A DNA stretch of 64,000 bases. Source: Campylorhamphus procurvoides (taxonomy: Eukaryota; Chordata; Aves; Passeriformes; Dendrocolaptidae). Numbering within the stretch: the first letter of the stretch is position 1; each line of letters begins with the position of its first letter. The position numbers and the translations under genes are program-made. Positions 49,274-61,371 of the stretch are shown here, in pieces. The notes under the pieces are model-generated. The model did not search any database and was not told the DNA's origin. It saw only the letters and a program-made list of their open reading frames with translations. The stretch spans positions 467,434 to 531,433 of the forward strand of contig WBMV01007374.1 of the NCBI GenBank assembly GCA_013396655.1, in the 5' to 3' direction.

Positions 49274-52200
49274 GCAAGAACTTTTGGGAAATAAGCTTTC
49301 ACTGTGAGTGGGGTTTATAAGTTTAAATTCTCATTGATGCTTTGTTGAATTAAGAGCACGAAATTTTCTCAGCCAGATTTAGATTATACATTAGGTTGGA
49401 TTGCCAGAGGGTCTAAATGAAGCTCATGCTATTGAAATCAATGCAAGAACATCCTGTTAGATACATTTAGCATCTAGCTCACTAGCATGGCCATCTGCTT
49501 TAAGACAGAGTCACAGCTCTAAGGGAAAAGTGTTTACAGCCACCCCTCTCCACAAAGCCCTGCTAAGCAGCAGCAACTGTTTGGGGAAACTACATTCCAT
49601 TTTGGCCTAACACTATAGCTGAAAACGAGTTGGGACTAAACCAATTACCAGTGAAGTCTAAATAGCATTGTAGGAATAGCCTTTGGCATTAAAGCCATCT
49701 TAGATTCTTTACTGGGGTAGAAAATTAAATTAATTAGATATATCACAACCTTTTTTCACTATCAAGCCATTCCGTCCCACTACCTGGCTGGGAGGCTCTG
49801 CCCCATATTGTAAGACAAGCACTTAGTCAAGGAAATTTAATAATGTGTAGTTTCTGAAACTATTGTGAGGTGTTACAAGTGTTCTGCTAAATAAGAACTA
49901 AAGAAGCTGCAGCTGGTGCCAAGACAGGAAAAAAAGGCTCTTTCACCCTTATACTTCCTTCTCTCCTCCAGCTATCCACAGGAAAGTAAGAACAATTCGA
50001 GGTCTTAAAAGAACTCTGAAGCACTTTCAAAGCTCTTTCAGGTGTTTCCAGAGGCCACTTCTGGTTCAGGCAGTGAAGCAGAGGCAGGCAAGATTAGAAA
50101 GGATCTTGCAGGTAATTAATTTTCTGACAGCGAAGGAACAATACAAGTGCATGCAAATTCACAGATCATAAGACTTTAGCAAGCATTTTTCTGAAGAATC
50201 AAAAGACAGGAAATGGGATGACCTACATTTTTAATCTAATGTCTTCATATCCATCTCAGAAAATTTCTGTGCAATAAATTTTAAGTCTCTGCCCAGTATT
50301 TAATTGCTGTTAGTTCATGCTAGCTTACACTGTAAGTCTGACAGATCACAGAGATTTTCCAGAAGTGAAACAGTGGCTGCTAGAACAACAAGTACAGCAG
50401 CTTTAATTTTGAACCATGCTTTTTTCTCTTTAAGTTAAACATTTCCTTTTAGTGCAAAATAAAAGAACTGTATAATACAGTGACCTAGTTTTTATTAAAT
50501 TAATGGGCTACCTATCCAGTCTGTGATGAGTTACATTGATTTGAACTAAAAATGTACATTTATAATATCTGATTTGAAGGTGAGTATTTACTGTTCCTGT
50601 CATGCTGATGCCAATGGAACATCAAGGGCAGAAAACATTATCTTGTAAACAACAAAACCGAAGAAAAAACTATTTCACAAAAAATACAGACAACAGTATT
50701 TAGGATATATAAGGGGTATTTGGTGAACCTACTGCTCAGTAAAATGGGCAAGCTTAACAAAATACGAATAAAAAAAATATTGTGTCATCATGTTCAACTT
50801 TGTCACATAAAATTGATCTAGCCAATACCTCTAAATGAATCATTTTGGTCTTCTTCATTTTCAATATACCTGATACATAAGAATACACTGCCCAGTGTTT
50901 CATAGGAATGGCAAGACGATCCATTCCTGTCCCAGGTGTCTACAGAGAGCTGGCACAGAATTCCTGATTCACATTGGAGTATATTGCTGTATCTGGCCTA
51001 AGTTTACATTACAAAGAGATTCATGGGAACTGCAGTATGAATCAGTGATAGGAAAAGTAAATGGCAAAAGAAATTACATTTATCATCACTTCTAAAAATA
51101 ATAATGAAAGAAATGTCTCAGGAGATAGTAAGCATTTTAACTTTCTTTCCTTCATTTTCCTTTAAAGCTGTTAACCCATCCCAGACTAGAAGATGATATT
51201 CAGGCCTTTCCAAAAAACCACTAAGTATAAAAGGTGACAGCACTGTTCCAGCTCAGGTGGAACGACTCCCTTTGAGAGGTAAAGCAGGGGCAGCAGCACA
51301 CCTGGCTGACGTGAGGATGCAGATGTGGTGGCTGCTGCCTATTTCCTGCCACATGACATGGGGCAGGCACCCACACAGGAACACTGACAACACTGACTAG
51401 GTGGGGGAAGAGGATTGCATTCATGTTTCCTTCAGAAATCTGCTCTTGAGGCTCCACTGAAATGTTTACAAGGACTGATGAGACATGAGTGTTAGAGAGC
51501 AGTTTAGCTACATCCACAAATGACCACTGACCTGCAGGCTGGAGAGCCAGGACGCTTTAGGATCCAGTACTCTGGACCCAAACAGGATGCACACACAGAC
51601 TGCTGCCCAGCACTAACCTTGCAATATCACAGGAACAACTGAGAGGAAGCATGCAATCATCTTTTCCACTGAAAGTTATTCTGCAAGCTGTAATTCTGAT
51701 AGGAAAAATTATACATTTTTGGAAGCCAGAAAGAAGGCATGAGAAAGCCTATTACATGGATCCCATGATAACTACTCTCCAGACATTTGGTAAACACATT
51801 CCCAAGAACACTTGTCATCATCTTTTTCCTTTTCACTTTACTGATCTTACAGCATGTGGTAAAAGAAACATCTGTGAAAAAAAAATGCAAGTGGGATTAC
51901 ACATTCAGTCAGAGAAGTTACATTTTGCTATCCAGCAAAAGCAGTGATGAAAATGTACAGCAGGAGGTCAGTGACAGCCACAGGTGTTTGATGGGCACAG
52001 CAGCTGTGTCAAATGGCAGAGACACACTCAGAAAAGAGGTGACCACATCCTACAAATATACCACGTAATTTGGTAAGCCTGATGATTTTCTTGACTTGAC
52101 ATTCCTTGAAAAGATGCCCTGAATCCCCCTTCACGTATTTCTCTGTGCAAATTTACTGTGCACTCTCCATCCTCTTCAAATCACACCTTAGGGATGATTT

Positions 52201-55200
52201 GGTGGTGATGGTGAAAGGATGGCTTTGTAACACCTCTTATCCCTTGCCTATGGATGGACCTGTGGGTACAATGATCAACTGATTCCTCAGTCCATGCTCT
52301 TCAGCAAGACCTCAACATGTAGAGAATGAAGATTGGGGAAAAAACCTTAATATCTTTGCTTTCCTATGGCACATCTTAGCTCAGGGACTGAAAGCACTAG
52401 ATCATACTGGCAAAATCGTATTCTAGAGATGCAGAAACTAATCAAAGAAGCAAAGTAATTTTGCAAAGGTCATGTCCAATTCTATCACGTCTCCCTGGAT
52501 AAAATGGCAGTACTTGTGGAAAGTCTGAATTTAAATCCTAAGCTCTCTTTGGAGTAAGTAATGACTACTGGCAAAACTTGACATGTTTTAACAGGAACAC
52601 AGAGACAATAGTTGGGTAGCATCTAAATGTTCTTTAAGTAAGAAAGCCTGTGCGTATACATTATGTCTGTTCCTTCCTTCTTCTTTATTTTTTTACAACT
52701 ATAAAGTCCTTTCCAAGTCTTTTTGCTTTGCATTAGCTGAATTTAATTGTAAGTGCTGAGAAGTCTCAGAGTCTCTCAGCTCATTAGTGAAATGTGCACC
52801 AAAAGAGTTAAGTAGACAACTGACATTTTATCATTTTGTACCTTTAAGCTTATTTTAATGAGAACAGATCCATTTTTTTAGTAAATTCATAAATAATTTT
52901 CCTCATAATGAATTACCTCTCCATGAAATTTTAAGATGGATTTGAATTTGCCAGGAGAAGGATGATTTCCTTTGTAATTAACTAATGTATCAAAAGGGAT
53001 CATTTATAATGTCTGTGGTCAACGTCAATCAGAACTGTTACAGGGCAGCACAGTAGGGCATAACTAATAAGCACATGATGGAATCAAAACTGACAGACAG
53101 AAAAGTCATAAATCTTTAATTTGCATCCTGAAATTCACATTTTAAATTGGCAGTTTGTATCAAAGTGATGTGATTTGTGGACAAGCTAAAAGCCTGAAGT
53201 CAATGTCAAGTCAGAAACATGTCACTAGAATTTCTCTCCCCAGGAAAAGGGAACCGGTTCTCATGTGGACAGGCAAGCACCAGGACCTAGTCCATTTCCA
53301 TCAGCAGATTTTCTCAAATATTATGTTTCTCATGAGTGCCTCTGCAAACAGAAGCATTGATTATAGCACATACTAAAGAGATGGGTGTTCTGTAAATACC
53401 TAAGATCAATAGCATTCTTATCCTCCTCCTGGACAACAACAGTCTGCATCTCCGCTCCAAATATTGACTCCTCTCCTCTCAGCTCCTCTGTCTAACTCAA
53501 TTAATTCTATCCCAGCAACCTTTTTACCCAGTCCTCCATAGAACCACTCCCAAAATAAGGCTGCTTGGGGATTGTTTCCTTATTCTTTTGAAAGTCCTAG
53601 CAACTATTCTCAGTGTCTCCCTATCCTATGAATGGCTATGAACAGATTGTGTTATCCCTTGGAAAAGGAACATTGCAGTATTTGCCCAATTCTTTCGTTC
53701 TAGTTCAAGGAAGTTTTGTTCAAGCCTCTGGCAATGCTGTAGAAGTTGTTGGCCTAAAAGACCACATTCATCTCCTTTTATGACATTTCAATATCAAATA
53801 AGCTTCATCTTGTCATAATGCAGATTGGATGACAATCATGGAGTTGCACCTGTGTCACATGGCCAAGCAATACTCAGAAGAGAGAAAGAGGGTGTAAATC
53901 TCACACTTTCCTCCTCAAATGCTGTTGCCTTTTTTAAAAAAACAATTGCTATCAGGTTATGCATACATTCATTATCAAGCAGCATGGAATAAAAGCAGGT
54001 CTACCAAGCAAAAAAGATGCCAGGGTCCTGATATCCATGATATGTATATTCCAAATATTTTAGACTCAACCTTTCTAGGCTCAACTTCTCATGTGATTTG
54101 GGTCCAAGCAAGCCCTCTTGCACTGATTTTGTTTCCTATCACCACAGAAAAGGATTATATGTTAACACAAATATAGGGAAGAAGTGTCCACTATAATTCT
54201 TTATTGATGTTTGCTTCTAATACTTCTTACTCCTTATCCAACCTGCCCACTCATTCCTGTTTTTTAGAGTCTTGGCAGAATGCAACCTTATTATTGCAAT
54301 ATTACTATTAATAACAAAGTGCAACACTTTGTGTCTTTCTGGCATAAAGGTTGTTTCCAACCTAGGTTCTAGGCCTAACCAAGTACAGCTCTAGAGGCAG
54401 GAACGAGATGTTCAGAGCTTTGCACACCATATGGAAAGAGCAAAAAATAACCAAGAAGCACACAAAGGGACCAGGAACACTGCCAGGATTTAGAGAAGGC
54501 ATTCCCTCATGTTTGGGGCACGCAGCAGATGAAGGAGAAAGGTTTTTTGGGTCAAGGCCTTCTGTGCTATACAACAAGGGCTCATTTTGGCTCTGCTTGT
54601 CTTAGAGGTGAAATTTTGATTATCAGCTGCCATTTTGTGCTTCAAAAGCAATCATTTAAAAATGTTTTCTGCACAGGGAGAGTTCACTCAACAAGAGGCT
54701 TAAATCAGGTCTGTGATACAAGAATTCCACTTTGTCGATGCCAAGAGACGACCCTTAATATTATGGCAAGGATTTACTCCTAACGACAGCAACTCGTGTA
54801 CATGGCCACATGCCGTATTTAGGAAGCTCTTTTACAAATATCCTCCTTGGCTCCAAGCTGGAAGCAACCTAATAGAAATGTATTCTACCAGCTACATGCT
54901 AAATCATCCTTCTGAAGGTCATGTTTTTCCACCTCATTGTGTTTGAGTCAGCTCCTGGTAGATGGCCATATTTCCTGAGACACAGTGCCACACAGAGCAA
55001 AGTAAGGGGGATGTTTTGGCCTATATGCAGCACATTTTTGCTTTCAGGGAATTAAATGCTCTAATAGCTACTTGGAGTCTTGCATAGGGCAAGAAATAAT
55101 GAGGCTTGTAAGGAACAATCAAATAAAGAAAATAAACCCAAATATATTTGTTGTGATACTCTTCAGTAGAAGGCTTTTTTCCTACAGTTTTTGGTAATGT

Positions 55201-55768
55201 GAAGATTAGTTCAAGAAGCACAACATTTTGAAGAGGAAGGGTGTATATCTGCTCGTTTTTATTTCATCTTTATGAGCCTGCTGAGACTAAAATAAGAAGA
55301 AAGGATTTTAAGTTGTTGTACTTAATACTCATTTCAGGACAGAATACTTGAAACATTCTGTACTTAAAAATCAAATATATGTCAACTTGGGTTTAAGATA
55401 CCTGATTTTCATTTGCAATGTCTGTATTTTTCACTGCAGATCTTTATAATGTATTTACCATTGTCTCCAAAAGTATGTGATATATTGTGTGAGAGATCAA
55501 AAAGGCACACTGAGGCATTTTGGTTTTGTATGCAGTCTTTTCGGTTTCCTTTTTTCAGGTCTAAATAAAACAACGTTACATTAAAGCCAATTCAAAACCC
55601 CTGGTAATTAATAAATACTCTCAATTCATAATTTCAATCAAATAGAACTATTTGCAAGTCATGCTGAATTAACTGAACTGTTTTAATCTAAAACCAGGCA
55701 TCTTCTAGTTTTAAAGTAAAAATATTGTTTCTAATAAATTAAAAACATTTTTATTTGTATATCAAAAT
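49274..55768. other. Unannotated AT-rich DNA
   Basis: No gene was recognised. Two overlapping plus frames of 98 and 93 codons (51651-51947 and 51787-52068) have no known content. About 52735-53060 looks like complex, ATTA-rich non-coding sequence that could be regulatory. Confidence 0.4.
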
Positions 55769-55814
55769 CAGATGACATTTAAGGTCCCTTCCAACTCAAA
55801 CCATTTTATGATAA
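55769..55814 (+). mobile_element. CR1 LINE 3' tail fragment
   Basis: The segment 'gatgacatttaaggtccc' then 'ttccaactcaaaccatttta' and 'tgat' is the characteristic last ~45 bases of avian CR1 elements, here alone and eroded. The 5' part of the element is missing or too diverged to see. Confidence 0.75.
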
Positions 55815-56128
55815 TATAAAATTAAGCCTATATTTAAATCTAGTGTTTTTTTATACTACTAAATTTTTCTTTATTTAAATCATTCTGCAAACCAAAATAT
55901 CAGTTGTTCAAACAGCTTGGGGTGCATCTAATCCTACAGAATCCAAAAGAAAGATGCCATATTTTCCATAAGATGTAGTGCCTCATCACAGAACCACAAG
56001 CACACGTACATATGATGTGTGATGACTAAATCTGAAACAATCCAATTTAATTCAGACAGTAACTAATACCACTTCCTTCCCTCTCTGCTCACAATTATTC
56101 AAATTGTACCTTACAAAACATGCTGTCA
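55815..56128. other. Unannotated AT-rich DNA
   Basis: Nothing was recognised between the two CR1 tail fragments. They are in opposite orientation and are probably independent insertions. Confidence 0.4.
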
Positions 56129-56185
56129 GAGTCATGGAAGCTTTGTTTGGCTGGGACCTCTGGAGTTCCATCCACTCATGTCAGG
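56129..56185 (-). mobile_element. CR1 LINE 3' tail fragment, reverse orientation
   Basis: 'gagtcatggaagctttgttt' followed by 'ggctgggacctctggag' and 'ttccatccactcat' resembles the reverse complement of a CR1 3' end (tcatagaat...ggttggaagggacct...tcatctagtcca). It is quite diverged, so the call is less sure than the neighbouring plus-strand tail. Confidence 0.5.
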
Positions 56186-59100
56186 AGCTCTTTAAATAAC
56201 GTCTGAAAAATAATCAGTTGTCTGTTGAAAAATACTCAGCTATCACACAACAAGTAAACCAGGTCCTAAGTAATTGTACTCAAAGTTCTTGGGCTAAATT
56301 TAACCAAGCAGCACTTCTGTCCACAACAGCACTCTGTTTGCCAAATACATTTCTCTATGTATTTTTTAAAATCCTCGTAATGCTTCTAGTCTTTGCAGTG
56401 CAACAAATTATTGTCACTGCAAAAATTAACATACTACAGTGCCTTAACCCTGCACAAAAGAGGGTTATCTGAGAAATCCACTCACACAAATAAAAGGAGG
56501 GCTTAAGTGACCTGCCAGGCTCCCTCCATCTCTAGTTCCCATGATTAAATCTTACCCCACCAACAAACTGGTGATCTCCACTGAACAGCAGATTGCTCAT
56601 TGCAGTGAGGTGAATCACAGAGCCCAGCTGCCCTTGGGCTAAATCAGAGGCAACACAGTGAAGAAGGCTGCTAGAGAAATATTGCAGGGAGTGAAAATCT
56701 TGGGAGATGTGTTTGTCTCGCTACAGAACAGGTGTCTGAAGGTACTTTCAATATCTGCCCATTTTCCAGTTGTGATTGAGGGAACACCAGACTGTGTGTA
56801 GATGCACCCAGGTCAGCAGTAACACAGCCAGCTCGGGTAGCAATGCCAGGAAGGATGTCACCCAGCAGCTCCTGGATCTCAGTGCCAGGGTCCCTGGCAG
56901 GTTTTGTTTGCTCCATATCAAAGCCCAGCCTTCCCCGCTTCGAGGAACTCACAGTACCTCAGGTGTGCCTCCCACCGACAGGGTCAGCAAACACTGCTTG
57001 ATTCCAGCAGATTTGTCAAACCTTCTCCACTGGGTCACAGCCCAGCAGAAAGTCATGCACAATTCCAGCACAGCACACCATTCCAGCAGGCCACAAGCTG
57101 CTGGCAACCTGCAGGAACCTACTAGGACATGTTTTGTGTGAGACTGGACTAGGCGAACAGCAGGGTCTCAGCTGACCTTCAAATCCACAAATCTATTTCT
57201 TTAAGTATGCAATCTCTTAATAATAAACTCAATTTCATTGCCTTTTTGTGCAGATCCAAAGGATATTATCCCTTTTCTACCTATGATTCATTTTGCCTCT
57301 TAATTTAATAACCTTTTTTTTAAATCCAACAAAGAGCCCTGCAATCATGAGCACACATTTTTAGTAGACTACAACCTGCTATTGCTCTTAAATTTCCTAC
57401 TTTTTCATTCCAAGAACTATCATAAGCATTTTAAACAAAAAAGTCTCCTGAAATCCATAAACAAATGACAAGATTTTGCACTTACGTCCAAAGTAATTCT
57501 ATGACTGTATTGTTAATCTCTTTAATTGTAATTGATTATGTCCAATTTTCCCTGAGAATTTAATCCTACGATTCAGCTCAGTTACTCTATTTTGACTGAC
57601 CTTGACTACATGAGATGCAACACTTGTTGAAATTAAACAAAATTGGGTCCCTCTTTTGAATTTTTTAAAAGATTAAGTGTGAAATTACGTATTGAATACC
57701 AACCAGAGTAATACCAAGGTCACACAAGTTAAATGAGTTAACATCAGAGCACTCAGGATGTAACTGGGGAGTAGGCTCATTAAAGGCTTTTACCATGTTT
57801 TCTTCAATTCACAAAACCATTGACTGTTCTGAAGTGGAGGACAACACAGGGATAGCAACACGAGCTCCACAAAGCTGTTAAGGCACCTCACTCTCCACAA
57901 GCTGCAAATACCCAATGCCACAGACTAAAGACTAGTTAAAGATAGCTGACAGCTCTTGTGCCCAAACCACCACTTCTGATTTCTGGCAGAAAAAAAGAAA
58001 AAGTACCAAAAAAAGTACAAAGTAAAGAATTCTCCAAGGTGCCACATTTCTCATTCACCTGCCCTGAACACTAATTCCTCACTACCTTCCTCCTTTGCAG
58101 GTTTTCTGCAGGCTGTTCTTGGGCTCTATTTTGGGCAAGTGTTTGAGACGGATCCTTGAGCAGTGTGATGGGGAGGCTTCCCAGTTGCCATGACAGCTAG
58201 TTTACAATCCACATGGTTAATCAGAGGAGTATGCACCAGCTTGGAAAGAAATCTAACCCAGCAGCACTGTGCCTTTTCTTTTCCCACCAAAAGAATTAAT
58301 GTTTAGGTCTTCAGGAGGATGAGGCTCTGAGGGCAGGCAGGGCCAGCCCTCCCATGCAACCCTTGGTGGGATGGTGGCTGCTCTGTGTCCCCTGAGCTTT
58401 TCCCTTCAGTCAGGCTGAGCTGAATCACCCCATGTCACTCTCCAAACTAACAAATTCAAACTGCTAAACATACAGAAAATACAACACAACACACTTCAGA
58501 GATGTGCTCTGATAACAAAACTTCTGCATTATTTGGATCAATAAAATCAATATTAAAATGCATAACCAATTTGTGCATATCTCTACTCTCAAGATTTATA
58601 TTTTATGTAGATCAAGAATTTCCTAGTAGGATTGTGCTCACTTCTGACATTTTTTACTGTCTCCCATCAAAACTTTAATGTAAAGCTCTTTGGCTACTAA
58701 GCCTGATGCCAAAGAACATAAAGCTGGAAAACTCCTTGCTCTGAAATCAACAACATTTGGGAAGGAATGGTAATTCCTCCTAAAGACAATGCAAATAAAG
58801 TACAGCTCCCTCAAATTCTTTGGGGTTTTGCAGTTATTTAAGCAAAGTCTTCTTACATTTGATTTCCACTCTAGAGCTTCTCGTACCACACAGTTCTGTC
58901 ACTGTACATTCTGTCACTGGCAAACAATTTCATTTTTGTAAATAAATCCTTACATTCTGTCTCATGTCCTTAAAATGCATGTGCTAAAGCAATCTTATTC
59001 TGAAAACACAGTCTAGGACATACATTCAAAATGCAAAGACTACCAGTATATGCAGATGATAATAATTGCCTGGGTTTGCATATTACCCAGCTGATAATTT

Positions 59101-60850
59101 CATAGGAAGGGCTGTCACTCCCAGCCTCTGGACACCATCACTGGCAGCTACATGTCTTTTGCCACCAGAGCTCCTGAGTCGGTCACTGTCTTCTTAAATC
59201 TGTCCTCGTGGTTCTCAATGAGCTCTGAAGCCCTTGGGCCACCACTTACATCAGGGCAACCTCACTGACTTAACCGAGCACCACCAGAACTCAGCACTGA
59301 ATTTGGCATATCCCGAGTTCAGCTGAGCTCTCAGTGCCAGGTAAGCCCGTTAAAGTAGCACCAACATATCACTAAGAAATAACAAATATAGTAAGAGGGA
59401 GAAAAATATCTGCTACATTTACTTTGTAGTCCAAAGGGAGTTTCCATAGATGAAGTGTGCAAATTCATTATATACCAGAAGCCAGCATTTGCTCGAGAGA
59501 TTTGTCTGACAAACATGCAGCTTTCCCTCAACTCTGCGGAAATCCCAGCACAAACACGATTATGGGCAGCTCTTCCATAAAAAAACATTGTCTATTACAA
59601 ACTGATAATATGCAGAAAGTGGACCAGGCTTTGGCTTTTTATTAATCAAAAACATCAGTAAGAAATATATGTATTCTCCAGGAGGGCCAATTATTTAAAA
59701 GTCAAATAAACAGTAATATTGAGAAAGGTTTATTACGTATCATCCCTAGCCTATAGCAAAATTCAAAAAAGTTTAAAAACATAGTAATTCATATTTATTT
59801 GCACACATAATATTTAGCTTTTTATTAAAATTACATTTTTTTAAATGAATATTTCTTCATAAGCTCTCAGTAGCATTTTCTTTATTGGTATGTTTCTGTG
59901 TTGGAATTTATGAATTACTAGTAATTTCATTCTTGATCTCTCTAATTCAGCGTGAGAAACATTCAATTTCTGTAAAGACACTTTGACTCCAATTTATGTA
60001 AAGTCGTTTCTGTTTACTGATTGGTAGTTTTTATTTCATATCATTTATACTCTAATTAGATTTTCTTCTCCTTTTGAATAGGGTTTATGAATTCATCACA
60101 AAGAACGAATTGTGAGAACCCCCTTAAGATACACATGGGTTAATTACCATTATGGATGGGTGAACAAGTATCAGCTAATTTTCTACCTTCATTTTGCTTG
60201 CTGAGAATTCAAATCTTACCAATTTTCCTTCAACCTACAAAGCATAGAAGAAAGCAGGAGCTGGAAAGCTAAACTTGAAAGAAACTGTTCATGAAAGAAT
60301 AATAAACTGCACACCATGATCCATCCCACTTATTGCTTCAGTAGCTTTTCTAAGAATAAGAAGTTGCCAACTTTATCCATAATTAGAAAAACTGTTCATG
60401 GGTAATCCGTGGAACAAGCCAAGTACTTATATCAGCAATCTGTGGATTCATCTTCCCCCTCCCCAACCCCAGTAAAGAGCAAACCACTGCTCTCTTATCC
60501 TCACCTCAGAACACACCTGACTTTTAAGTGCCATTTCCTTACTACTGTGTCATTTTGTGATATCAAACAGAAGGATCAACACACACTCTCTGGACTCTCA
60601 TCCTTTCAGCTTTAAGAAAAGAATGCCCACTAAAATGCCTGTGCTGACAGGTGCCATGCTGGACTCTCCTTCTCCCCAAACACCAGCTTGGAACTCTGGC
60701 AAAACAAACTCCAGAAGGAACAAAGGATCTTCTTTCCCAGGTTGTCCTATAGCAAAGAAACCACAAAAACCCCTTCTCTGCTACAACTCACTGCCCTGTT
60801 TGTTCTACATCACTGCAGTGTTTTAAATAAGTGAACTTCCATTAAACAGG
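56186..60850. other. Unannotated DNA, one GC-richer patch
   Basis: No gene was recognised. 56218-56472 is an 84-codon plus frame with a hydrophobic C-terminal half, of unknown meaning. 56770-57141 is GC-richer, with a 121-codon plus frame overlapped by a 93-codon minus frame. 57480-57650 is complex and ATTA-rich. A donor-like CAG|GTAAGC lies at 59340/59341. Confidence 0.4.
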
Positions 60851-61260
60851 TTTAATATGAGTGTAACAGCTGAAATCAATGATACTAATGCCTGATTCCT
60901 ATCAGGGAGCAGCCAGAGGGAAATTAACCTTGTAGCTGAGAACTGCATGTAAATCTGATTTTCAAAACTTCACACTTGATGGACTACCTTGGGGGAAAAA
61001 TTAGGTGGGTAAATCTACAGAGTTTCATTACAAATTTCCATTGACTTTAAAGTTCCGCACACAAAACATCTGCATAGAAATTAATCATGAATACAGATGT
61101 CACAAATTAAACTCCCTCACAGATTTCATTAGACAAACCAGTGAATGATTTTCCGGGTTTTCGTCAATAAAGCTGTAATTAGGAGTATATATTCCAAAAG
61201 ATTTTCAATTAAATGCCAGATTATGCTACAATGTGAACACTATTGTTTGAAAACACGACA
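60851..61260. other. Possible conserved non-coding element
   Basis: This is a complex AT-rich stretch without long open frames. It has many ATTA/TAAT cores (for example near 61080, 61173 and 61209), the type of sequence seen in developmental enhancers. Conservation is untested. Confidence 0.2.
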
Positions 61261-61282
61261 AGTACCATTTTTTTTTTTTCAG

Positions 61283-61371
61283 CAAAGTCTTTGCTAAATC
61301 TGAAAACTTTTTACCATTCAATACTTTCCAGAGCAGTTGTGTTGGTAGAGATGACTAAAGGGAACTAGCAG
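61283..61371 (+). other. Weak candidate non-coding exon (89 bp)
   Basis: A strong acceptor (T12 tract then cag, ending 61282) is followed 89 bases later by a good donor (GCAG|GTAAGA at 61371/61372). All three frames contain a stop within the segment, so it cannot be an internal coding exon. It could be a UTR or lncRNA exon, or chance. Confidence 0.15.

Noticed and set aside
51651..52068. Two overlapping plus-strand frames of 98 and 93 codons
   Set aside because: Different frames, no splice or promoter context, no known similarity.
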